From Spirochaetota bacterium (GTDB lineage Bacteria; Spirochaetota; Spirochaetia; DTKZ01): a DNA stretch of 13,686 nucleotides. Under the pieces are notes generated by a model. That model was given only the letters and a program-made list of their open reading frames with translations. It searched no databases and was not told the DNA's origin. Where the stretch lies: contig JAKQWJ010000039.1 in the NCBI GenBank assembly GCA_029562045.1, forward strand, positions 1 to 13,686, given 5' to 3'. Both the position numbers and the translations under genes were made by a program. Positions 1-5,580 of the stretch are shown here, one piece after another. Numbering within the stretch: the stretch's first letter is position 1; every line of letters begins with the position of its first letter.

Positions 1-127
1 GGGTTTCGTACCCCTCCAGGCGGCAGAAACGGGCGAAAACGTCGGCGCTCAAAACCTGGATGAGATTTCCCAGATGGGGGATGTTGTTGACATAGGGCAA
101 AGCGGAGGTGATGAGTCTTTTCTTCAT
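1..127 (-). CDS. metG: Methionyl-tRNA synthetase, N-terminal fragment
   Basis: This is the first 42 codons of methionyl-tRNA synthetase, the cytoplasmic enzyme that charges tRNA-Met; the rest lies beyond the left edge. The visible protein starts MKKRLITSALPYVNNIPHLG and continues NLIQVLSADVFARFCRLEGYE. It contains the class I ATP-binding signature in the form HLGN (residues 18-21), followed by the ADVFAR helix typical of MetRS. The PYVNNIPHLGN wording is that of archaeal and eukaryotic cytosolic MetRS rather than the E. coli or Bacillus forms; spirochaetes are known to carry this type. No Shine-Dalgarno precedes the ATG, and a strong promoter ends 8 nt before it, so the mRNA is probably leaderless. 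It is divergent from hflK, 135 bp apart. The identity is secure; only the fragment length limits it. Confidence 0.95.
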   Translation of the reverse strand, partial: MKKRLITSALPYVNNIPHLGNLIQVLSADVFARFCRLEGYET

Positions 128-135
128 GGTAGGGA

Positions 136-164
136 ACTATACTTTCTGCGGGGAAAAGAATCAA
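136..164 (-). promoter_or_regulatory. metG promoter, predicted leaderless
   Basis: On the minus strand TTGATT (164-159), a 17-bp spacer and TATAGT (141-136) form a good sigma70-type promoter (4/6 and 5/6 matches). Only 8 nt (TCCCTACC, 135-128) separate the -10 from the ATG. With the usual 6-7 nt between -10 and transcription start, the transcript would begin 1-3 nt before the start codon. No Shine-Dalgarno is present, in agreement with a leaderless mRNA. Confidence 0.65.
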
Positions 165-204
165 TGCGGAGGGCCCCGAAGGCCTTCCCGCGGAAGCCCT
201 CGTC

Positions 205-233
205 TTGACTTTGCCCGGGCTTACGGGTAGCTT
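205..233 (+). promoter_or_regulatory. Possible hflKC promoter
   Basis: TTGACT (205-210) is a 5/6 match to the -35 consensus. The best -10 at 17-bp spacing is TAGCTT (228-233), only 3/6. The predicted start near 240 would give a leader of about 23 nt that contains the hflK ribosome binding site. This contrasts with the leaderless arrangement of the divergent metG. The -35 is convincing and the -10 is weak. Confidence 0.35.
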
Positions 234-251
234 GGGGGGGTAGCGCAAATC

Positions 252-258
252 AGGGAGG
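252..258 (+). promoter_or_regulatory. hflK Shine-Dalgarno
   Basis: AGGGAGG lies 4 nt before the ATG at 263, a strong match to the anti-Shine-Dalgarno. It fixes the start codon and shows that this genome uses canonical leaders for some genes. Confidence 0.75.
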
Positions 259-262
259 CGAT

Positions 263-1252
263 ATGCCCATACGTGACGTAACGCCGCCGAAACTGCCCTT
301 CACGCTTCAGCCCAAAATGATACTGGTCATCCTGGCTGTTGTCGCGGCGGCATCGGTGGTCATGAGCAGTTTCTTTGTGGTGGACCAGACCGAGGAGGCC
401 GTGGTGCTCCGGTTCGGAAAGATGAACCGGATGGCCCAGCCGGGACTCCACTTCAAGCTGCCCTTCAACATCGAAAAGAATTTCAATGTCCCCACCCAGG
501 TGGTGCAGAACATGGCCTTCGGCTTCCGCACCCAGCGGCCGGGACTGCCCACGGTCTACGACAATCGCAACTTCCCGGAAGAGTCCATCATGCTCACCGG
601 GGATCTGAACATCGCGGATGTGGAGTGGATCATCCAGTTCCGGATCGTGGACCCCAAGAACTGGCTCTTCAACATCGAAAATCACATCAAGACCATCCGG
701 GACATTTCCCAGTCGGTGGTCAACATGCTGGTGGGGGACCGGGCCATTCTGGACGTTCTGGGTCCGGAGAGGACCGCCATCGAAGTCCAGGGCCAGGAGC
801 TGATGAACGACATCTTCCAGAGCTATCAGGCGGGCATCCGGATAACCACGGTGAAGCTCCAGAACGTGGTGCCCCCCAAGGGGACGGTCCAGGACGCCTT
901 CGAGGACGTCAACAAGGCCATCCAGGACATGAACCGTTTCATCAACGAGGGCAAAGAGGCCTACAACAAGGAAATCCCCAAGGCCAAGGGGGAGGCGGAA
1001 CAGCTGGTTCAGATCGCCAAGGGCTACGCCGCCGAACGGGTCAACCGGGCCCGGGGCGATGTGGCCCGCTTCCGCTCGGTGCTGAACGAGTACCGGAAGG
1101 ACCGGAACACCACCCGGACCAGACTCTACTACGAAATGATCGAGGACGTTTTCCGGGGCGAGAAAAACGTGGACCTCATCGACAAAAACCTGAAAAATTT
1201 CCTTCCCCTGAAGAACATCGAATCCCAGGGGACGGCGGGAGGGGCCCGATGA
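263..1252 (+). CDS. hflK: HflK, SPFH-family membrane protein
   Basis: A 329-residue SPFH/prohibitin-family protein, the HflK partner of HflC. In characterised bacteria HflK-HflC form a large membrane cage that surrounds and modulates the FtsH protease. One N-terminal membrane segment (about residues 19-40) follows a short cytoplasmic tail. It is followed by the signature DQTEEAVVLRFGK (41-53), which opens the SPFH domain. A long helical, charged coiled-coil region follows (around 205-300), containing GEAEQLVQIAKGYAAERV, the segment typical of HflK. The protein lacks the long glycine-rich N-terminus of E. coli HflK, as in many other phyla. The start is fixed by AGGGAGG 4 nt upstream. It overlaps hflC by 4 bp (ATGA), so the two are translationally coupled. 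No ftsH is in the window. HflK versus HflC is assigned from gene order and length of the helical region. Confidence 0.9.
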   Translation: MPIRDVTPPKLPFTLQPKMILVILAVVAAASVVMSSFFVVDQTEEAVVLRFGKMNRMAQPGLHFKLPFNIEKNFNVPTQVVQNMAFGFRTQRPGLPTVYDNRNFPEESIMLTGDLNIADVEWIIQFRIVDPKNWLFNIENHIKTIRDISQSVVNMLVGDRAILDVLGPERTAIEVQGQELMNDIFQSYQAGIRITTVKLQNVVPPKGTVQDAFEDVNKAIQDMNRFINEGKEAYNKEIPKAKGEAEQLVQIAKGYAAERVNRARGDVARFRSVLNEYRKDRNTTRTRLYYEMIEDVFRGEKNVDLIDKNLKNFLPLKNIESQGTAGGAR

Positions 1253-2079
1253 AAAAGTCCATGACCGTTCTTATCGTTCTTTCCATCGTCCTGGGGATCC
1301 TCCTCCTGATGGGGCCCTTCTTCATCCTCGACGAGGGAGAACAGTCGGTGGTGGTGCGCTTCGGGGAAATCGTCAACCAGGAGACATCGGCGGGGCTCAA
1401 ATTCAAGCTTCCGGTGGTGGACAACGTGGTGAAGTACTCGAAAAAGATCCTTTCCTGGGACGGAGAGCCCCAGCGGGTGCCCACCCGGGAGAACCAGTTC
1501 ATCTGGGTGGACGTCACAGCCCGGTGGCGCATCATGGATCCCACCCGGTTCTATGCCTCGGTCAACACCGTGGAACGAGCCCTGGACCGGCTCAACGACA
1601 TCATCGACTCGGTGGTGCGCACCACCATCGCGGAAAACTATCTCCGGGAGGCGGTCCGCAACTCCAACATCATCAACGAGATCAAGAGGACGGAGATCCT
1701 GACCCAGGCCGAGTCGGGAGACATCGAGGAGATCCGGGAGCTGTCCCACTTCACCTCCTCCCAGGCGAAACAGGAATCCATCCAGAAAGGCCGGCAGAAG
1801 CTCTCCGAGCAGGTCCAGCAGGAGGTCAAAAAGATCGTTCCCGACTTCGGCATCGAGGTCATCGACGTCATCGTCAGGCAGATCCGCTACTCCGACGATC
1901 TCACCGAAAGCGTCTACAACAGGATGATCAAGGACCGGAACCAGATCGCCCAGGCCTACCGGGCCTTCGGCGAAGGAAAGAAGAAGGAATGGCTGGGAAA
2001 GACGGAGAACGAGAAGCGGGCTGTCCTTTCCAAGGCCTACGAGGAGGCGGAAACCATCCGGGGAACCGCCGACGCTTAG
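1249..2079 (+). CDS. hflC: HflC, truncated by an in-frame amber codon
   Basis: HflC, partner of HflK in the SPFH membrane complex that modulates FtsH. The reading frame has an N-terminal membrane segment (about residues 5-26), then DEGEQSVVVRFGE (28-40), the SPFH core and a charged helical region ending EEAETIRGTADA. It stops at TAG 2077-2079 after 276 residues. The same frame continues beyond the TAG with clear HflC sequence for another 52 codons to a TGA at 2236-2238. Family members normally read ADAEA or similar across this point, so a single G-to-T change (GAG to TAG) explains the stop. The truncated protein would lack the C-terminal part that helps close the HflKC cage. The start has GGGAGGGG at 1237-1244, 4 nt before the ATG. 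It may be a recent nonsense mutation, a suppressed amber or a base-calling error. Confidence 0.88.
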   Translation: MKKSMTVLIVLSIVLGILLLMGPFFILDEGEQSVVVRFGEIVNQETSAGLKFKLPVVDNVVKYSKKILSWDGEPQRVPTRENQFIWVDVTARWRIMDPTRFYASVNTVERALDRLNDIIDSVVRTTIAENYLREAVRNSNIINEIKRTEILTQAESGDIEEIRELSHFTSSQAKQESIQKGRQKLSEQVQQEVKKIVPDFGIEVIDVIVRQIRYSDDLTESVYNRMIKDRNQIAQAYRAFGEGKKKEWLGKTENEKRAVLSKAYEEAETIRGTADA

Positions 2080-2238
2080 GCCGCCAAGATATACACCGAC
2101 ACCTACAGCGCGGATCCGGACTTCTTCGAGTTCTGGCGTTCCATCGAATCCTACCGGGCCACCCTGCCCAACTTCCGAAAGACCCTGACCACGGACATGA
2201 ACTACTTCAAGTACCTCTACGGTCCCGCGGGGCGCTGA
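2080..2238 (+). pseudogene. C-terminal remainder of hflC beyond the amber codon
   Basis: In frame with hflC after the TAG, 52 codons read AAKIYTDTYSADPDFFEFWR and onwards to a TGA at 2236-2238. The pattern of an IYxxxY segment followed by DPxFxxFxRSxxxYR is the conserved C-terminus of HflC proteins. There are no frameshifts or further stops, and codon use is unchanged. The disruption must therefore be very recent, or the region is still translated. No independent start codon with a ribosome binding site is seen here. Confidence 0.85.
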
Positions 2239-2256
2239 GGGGGAAGGGTTTCCCCC
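2239..2256 (+). terminator. Hairpin directly after hflC
   Basis: GGGGGAA (2239-2245), a 4-nt loop and TTCCCCC (2250-2256) form a perfect 7-bp stem immediately after the hflC TGA. No T-run follows, so it is not a classical intrinsic terminator. It may end or stabilise the hflKC mRNA. Confidence 0.35.
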
Positions 2257-2295
2257 GGGGCGGCGGCGGGCCCTGCCGGAAAACACCGCCCCGGG
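2254..2295. repeat. 10-bp inverted repeat between hflC and murE
   Basis: CCCGGGGCGG (2254-2263) and CCGCCCCGGG (2286-2295) are perfect reverse complements around a 22-nt loop. The loop holds a smaller CGGC/GCCG stem (2264-2267 with 2275-2278). The 5' arm overlaps the 3' arm of the preceding hairpin, so the two structures are mutually exclusive. Position and GC content suggest a transcription boundary before the murE promoter, but no T-run follows. Confidence 0.4.
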
Positions 2296-2311
2296 ACAGA
2301 CCCTCCGGCCC

Positions 2312-2340
2312 TTGCGGAAGCCCGCCCCCGCTGGTAGGAT
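2312..2340 (+). promoter_or_regulatory. murE promoter, predicted leaderless
   Basis: TTGCGG (2312-2317), a 17-bp spacer and TAGGAT (2335-2340) preceded by TGG, an extended -10. Six nucleotides (CCGCCC) separate it from the ATG at 2347. The predicted transcription start falls on the A of the start codon, and no Shine-Dalgarno exists. The hexamers alone are modest (3/6 and 4/6). Confidence 0.45.
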
Positions 2341-2346
2341 CCGCCC

Positions 2347-3861
2347 ATGAAGGAAAAACTTCTGTCCGAACTGCTCCGGGCGGCGCCGGAGGCGGTGGTC
2401 CAGGGCGGGGACCCCCCGATCCGGGACCTGGTCTACGACTCCCGCCAGGCCCGGCGGGGGAGCCTGTTCTTCGCCCTGGAGGGGGTCCACACCGACGGCG
2501 AGAAGTACATCAGCGACGCCGTGGCGGCCGGCGCCGCCGCGGTGCTGGCCCGCCGGGAAGCCCCGCCCTCCTTCGACGGGGCCGCCTATGTCCGGGTTCC
2601 CGACCCCCGGGCGGCCATGTCCCGCATATCCGCCGCCATGTTCGACCACCCCGCTTCCCGGCTCAAGATCGTCGGCGTCACCGGGACCGACGGAAAAAGC
2701 AGCACCGCCTATTTCATCCATCAGCTTCTGGAGGCGGCGGGGAAAAAGTCCGGCCTCCTCTCCACCGTGTCCTTCCTGTCCGCAGACACCCTGGAGAAGA
2801 ACCCCTACCGGCAATCCACGCCGGAGGCGCCCATAATCCACAGGGCGCTCCGGGAAATGCTGGACAACGGAAAGGAATACGCCGTGGTGGAGGCCACCTC
2901 CCACGGCCTCTCGGACAGGACCATGCGTCTGCGGGATGTGGACTTCGACGCCGCGGTCCTGACCAATGTCACCCACGAACATCTGGAGTTCCACGGGACC
3001 TGGGAAAACTACCTGTCGGACAAGACGAACCTCTTCCGCCGGCTCTCCATCCCCCGCTCCGCGATCAAGGGCTGCCCCGCCTTCGGGGTGGCCAACGCCG
3101 ACGACCGGAGCTGGGACTTCGTCCGTCGGGAAACCCCGGTCCCCCTGGTTTCCTACGCTGTCCTGGCTCCCGAGGCGGACCTGCGGGCCACGGATCTCCG
3201 ACCCGACATGACGGGAACCGATTTCCTCCTCCACGACGGAAAGGGCCGGGCGCCGGTGCGGATCGGTCTCCCCGGCGCTTTCAATGTGGAAAACGTCCTG
3301 GCCGCCGCCGCCGCCGTCGGCCGCCTTCTGGGGGTTTCCGCGGTGGACCTCGTCCCCGCCCTGGAAGCCCTGCGGGGAGTCCGGGGCCGGATGTCCCTGG
3401 TGGATCGGGGCCAGCCCTTCACGGTCCTGGTGGATTACGCCCACACCCCCGGATCCTTCGCCCGCCTCTTCCCCATGGTCCGGCAGTACACCCCGGGGAA
3501 GGTCATCGCCGTCTTCGGCTCCGGGGGCGAGCGGGACCGGGAGAAACGCCCCATCCAGGGGGAGATCGCCGCCCGCTATTCGGGGCTGGTGATTCTGGCG
3601 GACGAAGATCCCCGGGGGGAAGACCCCCGGGCCCTTCTGGAGGAGATCGCGGCGGGCTGCCCCGGGCTGCGCCGGGGGGAGGAACTGCTGATCATCCCCG
3701 ACCGGAGGGAAGCCATCCGGGAGGCCTACCGGCGGGCGCGTCCGGGGGACACGGTTCTCCTGCTGGGAAAGGGGCACGAGGCCAGCATCATCGGCCGGGA
3801 CGGCCCGGTTCCCTGGGACGAAATCCGGGTGGCGGCGGAGATCCTCGAAGAAACAGAGTGA
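2347..3861 (+). CDS. murE: UDP-MurNAc-tripeptide synthetase MurE, probably not DAP-type
   Basis: A 504-residue Mur ligase that adds the third amino acid to UDP-MurNAc-L-Ala-D-Glu in the cytoplasm. The N-terminal UDP-binding domain includes DLVYDSRQARRGSLFFAL (27-44). The ATP loop is GVTGTDGKSS (110-119). The expected carbamylated lysine is K226 in DKTNLF. The C-terminal domain contains VLVDYAHTPGS and the specificity motif DEDPRGED (419-426). Diaminopimelate enzymes have DNPR here; the Asn is replaced by Asp, as in non-DAP enzymes such as the lysine-adding MurE of Thermotoga (DDPR). In spirochaetes the third residue is typically L-ornithine, so ornithine or lysine is the likely substrate. Length is normal. 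It lies 34 bp upstream of ddl, which continues the same pathway, but each gene seems to have its own promoter. The start lacks a Shine-Dalgarno. Confidence 0.94.
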   Translation: MKEKLLSELLRAAPEAVVQGGDPPIRDLVYDSRQARRGSLFFALEGVHTDGEKYISDAVAAGAAAVLARREAPPSFDGAAYVRVPDPRAAMSRISAAMFDHPASRLKIVGVTGTDGKSSTAYFIHQLLEAAGKKSGLLSTVSFLSADTLEKNPYRQSTPEAPIIHRALREMLDNGKEYAVVEATSHGLSDRTMRLRDVDFDAAVLTNVTHEHLEFHGTWENYLSDKTNLFRRLSIPRSAIKGCPAFGVANADDRSWDFVRRETPVPLVSYAVLAPEADLRATDLRPDMTGTDFLLHDGKGRAPVRIGLPGAFNVENVLAAAAAVGRLLGVSAVDLVPALEALRGVRGRMSLVDRGQPFTVLVDYAHTPGSFARLFPMVRQYTPGKVIAVFGSGGERDREKRPIQGEIAARYSGLVILADEDPRGEDPRALLEEIAAGCPGLRRGEELLIIPDRREAIREAYRRARPGDTVLLLGKGHEASIIGRDGPVPWDEIRVAAEILEETE

Positions 3862-3886
3862 TTCTTTTCCGCTTCCGGGCTATAAT
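3858..3886 (+). promoter_or_regulatory. ddl promoter, predicted leaderless
   Basis: A perfect TATAAT (3881-3886) stands out in GC-rich sequence. At 17-bp spacing upstream is GTGATT (3858-3863), weak against TTGACA but close to the TTGATT of the metG promoter. It overlaps the murE stop codon. Nine nucleotides (CGCCCCATT) lie between the -10 and the ATG, giving a leader of 0-3 nt. No Shine-Dalgarno is present. Confidence 0.6.
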
Positions 3887-3895
3887 CGCCCCATT

Positions 3896-4987
3896 ATGAA
3901 GATACTGGTACTCTACGGAGGAAAGTCGGGGGAGCACGAGGTGTCCCTCAGGTCCGCCGCTTCGGTGGTCAGGAATCTCGACGCCGGTCACCACCTCCTG
4001 CTGGCGGGAATCGACAGGGACGGGACCTTCTACCTGCAGCCCGAGGATGCGGCGGACCAGGCCCGGCGCAGCGACGGCCCCCTGGAAATCCTCCGGGACC
4101 CGGCGGCGGTTCTGTCGGTGGTTCCCGGCCGGGGCATGAGCCTGGAGGGCGGGATTCTGGACCTGGACATCGTCTTTCCCGTGCTCCACGGGAGTTTCGG
4201 AGAGGACGGAATCCCCCAGGGGCTGCTGGAGGCCGCCTCCCTGCCCTACGTGGGCTCCGGAGTTCTGGGATCGGCCCTTTCCATGGACAAGGACAAGATA
4301 AAGCGGGTCTGGAAAGAGGCGGGACTCCCCGTGGTTCCCTGGCTCTCCTTCCACAAGGAAGATTTCGAAAACAACCCCGTGGCGGAGGAGGCCTTCCTGA
4401 ACGCGGTGGAGAAGAAGCTGGGCTTCCCGGTGTTCGTCAAACCCTCGGGGATCGGCTCCTCCGTGGGCATCACCAAGGTCCACCAGCGGCATGGACTTTC
4501 GGAGGCCCTGAAAACGGCCTTCCAGTTCGACACCAAAGCCATGGTGGAGAAGGCGGTGAATGCCCGGGAAATCGAATGCAGCGTCCTGGGGAACCACGGC
4601 GTCCGGGTTTTCACCCCCGGGGAAATCGTTCCCAGCCACGAGTTTTACAGCTACGAGGCCAAATACATCGACCCCGACGGGGCCCGGCTCCTGATCCCGG
4701 CGGAACTGGACACCGACGAGATCGCGGCGATAAAGAACATCGCCGCCCAGGCCTACCGGCTGGCCGAGGCGGAGGGCATGGCCCGGGTGGACTTCTTCCT
4801 GGACCGGGACACGGAAAAACTCTTTTTAAACGAGATCAACACCATCCCCGGCTTCACCAGCATCAGCATGTTTCCCCGGATGTGCGCCTACGATGGGATG
4901 AGCTACCCCGAGCTGCTGGAGACCCTGCTGCAGCTGGGGCTGAAACGCCACCGGATGCGCAAGCTGCTGCGGTTCAGCTACCAGTGA
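3896..4987 (+). CDS. ddl: D-alanine--D-alanine ligase
   Basis: A 363-residue ATP-grasp ligase that makes the D-Ala-D-Ala dipeptide used by MurF. Motifs in order are GGKSGEHEVSLRSA (8-21), HGSFGEDG, the ATP-grasp loop KPSGIGSSVGI, EIECSVLG, the omega-loop FYSYEAKY (250-257), and the metal-binding end EINTIPGFTSISMFPRM. The omega-loop tyrosine (Y253) that favours D-Ala as second substrate is kept; D-Ala-D-lactate ligases usually carry Phe or a different loop here. It therefore looks like an ordinary vancomycin-sensitive-type ligase. The 3' end overlaps the convergent nitroreductase by 10 bp. The start follows TATAAT by 9 nt without a Shine-Dalgarno. It is grouped with murE by pathway. Confidence 0.96.
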   Translation: MKILVLYGGKSGEHEVSLRSAASVVRNLDAGHHLLLAGIDRDGTFYLQPEDAADQARRSDGPLEILRDPAAVLSVVPGRGMSLEGGILDLDIVFPVLHGSFGEDGIPQGLLEAASLPYVGSGVLGSALSMDKDKIKRVWKEAGLPVVPWLSFHKEDFENNPVAEEAFLNAVEKKLGFPVFVKPSGIGSSVGITKVHQRHGLSEALKTAFQFDTKAMVEKAVNAREIECSVLGNHGVRVFTPGEIVPSHEFYSYEAKYIDPDGARLLIPAELDTDEIAAIKNIAAQAYRLAEAEGMARVDFFLDRDTEKLFLNEINTIPGFTSISMFPRMCAYDGMSYPELLETLLQLGLKRHRMRKLLRFSYQ

Positions 4988-5490
4988 TCGATGGAGGACA
5001 CCCGGGACAGGGGAAGCCTCTCCCGGAGTCCGGCCTCTTTCTCCTTCCCGTATCCCAGCGCCAGAAGCAGAACCACCCGCATGGAAAAGGGAACGGTGAT
5101 GATTTCCCGCGCCTGGGTTTCGTCGTAGGTGGTGACGATGCAGGTGCCCAGACCCTCCCGCACCGCCTGGAGCATCATGAAGGAGGCGGCGAGACTTATG
5201 TCGATGGGATAGGAGAGCTGGCCGTTGGGCATCCGGTATTCGATGTTGGTGGTGCAGCAGGCCACCACCACCGGAGCGCTTCCCACATGCTCCTGACCGA
5301 AACTCGCCTTTTCCAGCAGCTTCCGCTTTTCCGGATCCGTGACGGCGACGAAACGCCAGGGCTGACGGTTTTTCGCCGACGGGGCCAACCTGCCCGCTTC
5401 CAGGATCCGTTCCAGGACGTCCCCGGGAACCTCCCGGTCCTGAAAATCCCGGACGCTGACCCTCTTCGCTATTTCGGGGAGGATTTCCAT
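4978..5490 (-). CDS. Small nitroreductase-family flavoprotein
   Basis: A 170-residue member of the FMN-dependent nitroreductase family, cytoplasmic NAD(P)H oxidoreductases of broad or unknown substrate. Visible hallmarks are KRVSVRDF (9-16), the phosphate-binding start of the family, and APSAKNRQPWRF (36-47), the FMN-contacting loop. IDISLAASFMMLQAVREGLG (96-115) is the core helix, followed by GTCI and a C-terminal LALGYGKE. Length is at the short end of the family, with no extra domain. It ends in TAG at 4980-4978 inside the convergent ddl gene, so amber is a working stop codon here. The ATG at 5490 was chosen because the family motif starts directly after it; there is no Shine-Dalgarno. The substrate cannot be read from the sequence. 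Confidence 0.9.
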   Translation of the reverse strand: MEILPEIAKRVSVRDFQDREVPGDVLERILEAGRLAPSAKNRQPWRFVAVTDPEKRKLLEKASFGQEHVGSAPVVVACCTTNIEYRMPNGQLSYPIDISLAASFMMLQAVREGLGTCIVTTYDETQAREIITVPFSMRVVLLLALGYGKEKEAGLRERLPLSRVSSIDHW

Positions 5491-5496
5491 GATGCC

Positions 5497-5502
5497 ATGA
5501 TA
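5497..5502 (-). promoter_or_regulatory. Nitroreductase -10 element, predicted leaderless
   Basis: TATCAT on the minus strand (5502-5497, 5/6 match) ends 6 nt before the ATG at 5490. The predicted transcription start is the A of the start codon, the same geometry as murE. No convincing -35 is found at 16-18 bp, and no Shine-Dalgarno is present. Confidence 0.4.
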
Positions 5503-5543
5503 CACCAGATCCCGTCCGGGGCATAGCGAGGATCCGCGAAACC

Positions 5544-5571
5544 TTGACAGAGCCGCGATTTTACTTATCCT
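5544..5571 (+). promoter_or_regulatory. Promoter of the M28-like gene and dinB
   Basis: A perfect TTGACA (5544-5549), 16-bp spacer and TATCCT (5566-5571). Nine nucleotides (CCTGAAGGA) precede the ATG at 5581, predicting a leader of about 3-4 nt. GAAGGA touches the ATG directly and so is too close to act as a normal Shine-Dalgarno. It lies in the 90-bp divergent spacer with the nitroreductase -10. Confidence 0.6.
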
Positions 5572-5580
5572 CCTGAAGGA

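Noticed and set aside
178..187. GAAGGCCTTC palindrome between metG and hflK as an operator
   Set aside because: A 10-bp palindrome is common at this GC content, lies outside both proposed core promoters and has no second copy.
2077..2079. Genome-wide reassignment of TAG as an amino acid
   Set aside because: Two other genes in the window end naturally in TAG at the expected family length and would otherwise extend into antisense of their neighbours.
1129..3777. 882-codon open frame on the minus strand across hflC and murE
   Set aside because: Its sequence is Gly/Pro/Arg-rich with no recognisable domain and lies opposite well-conserved hflC and murE. Long stop-free antisense frames are expected in GC-rich DNA.
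1524..3899. 791-codon open frame on the plus strand in another frame over hflC and murE
   Set aside because: Low-complexity Gly/Arg/Pro/His translation, a frame shadow of the real genes, with no ribosome binding site.
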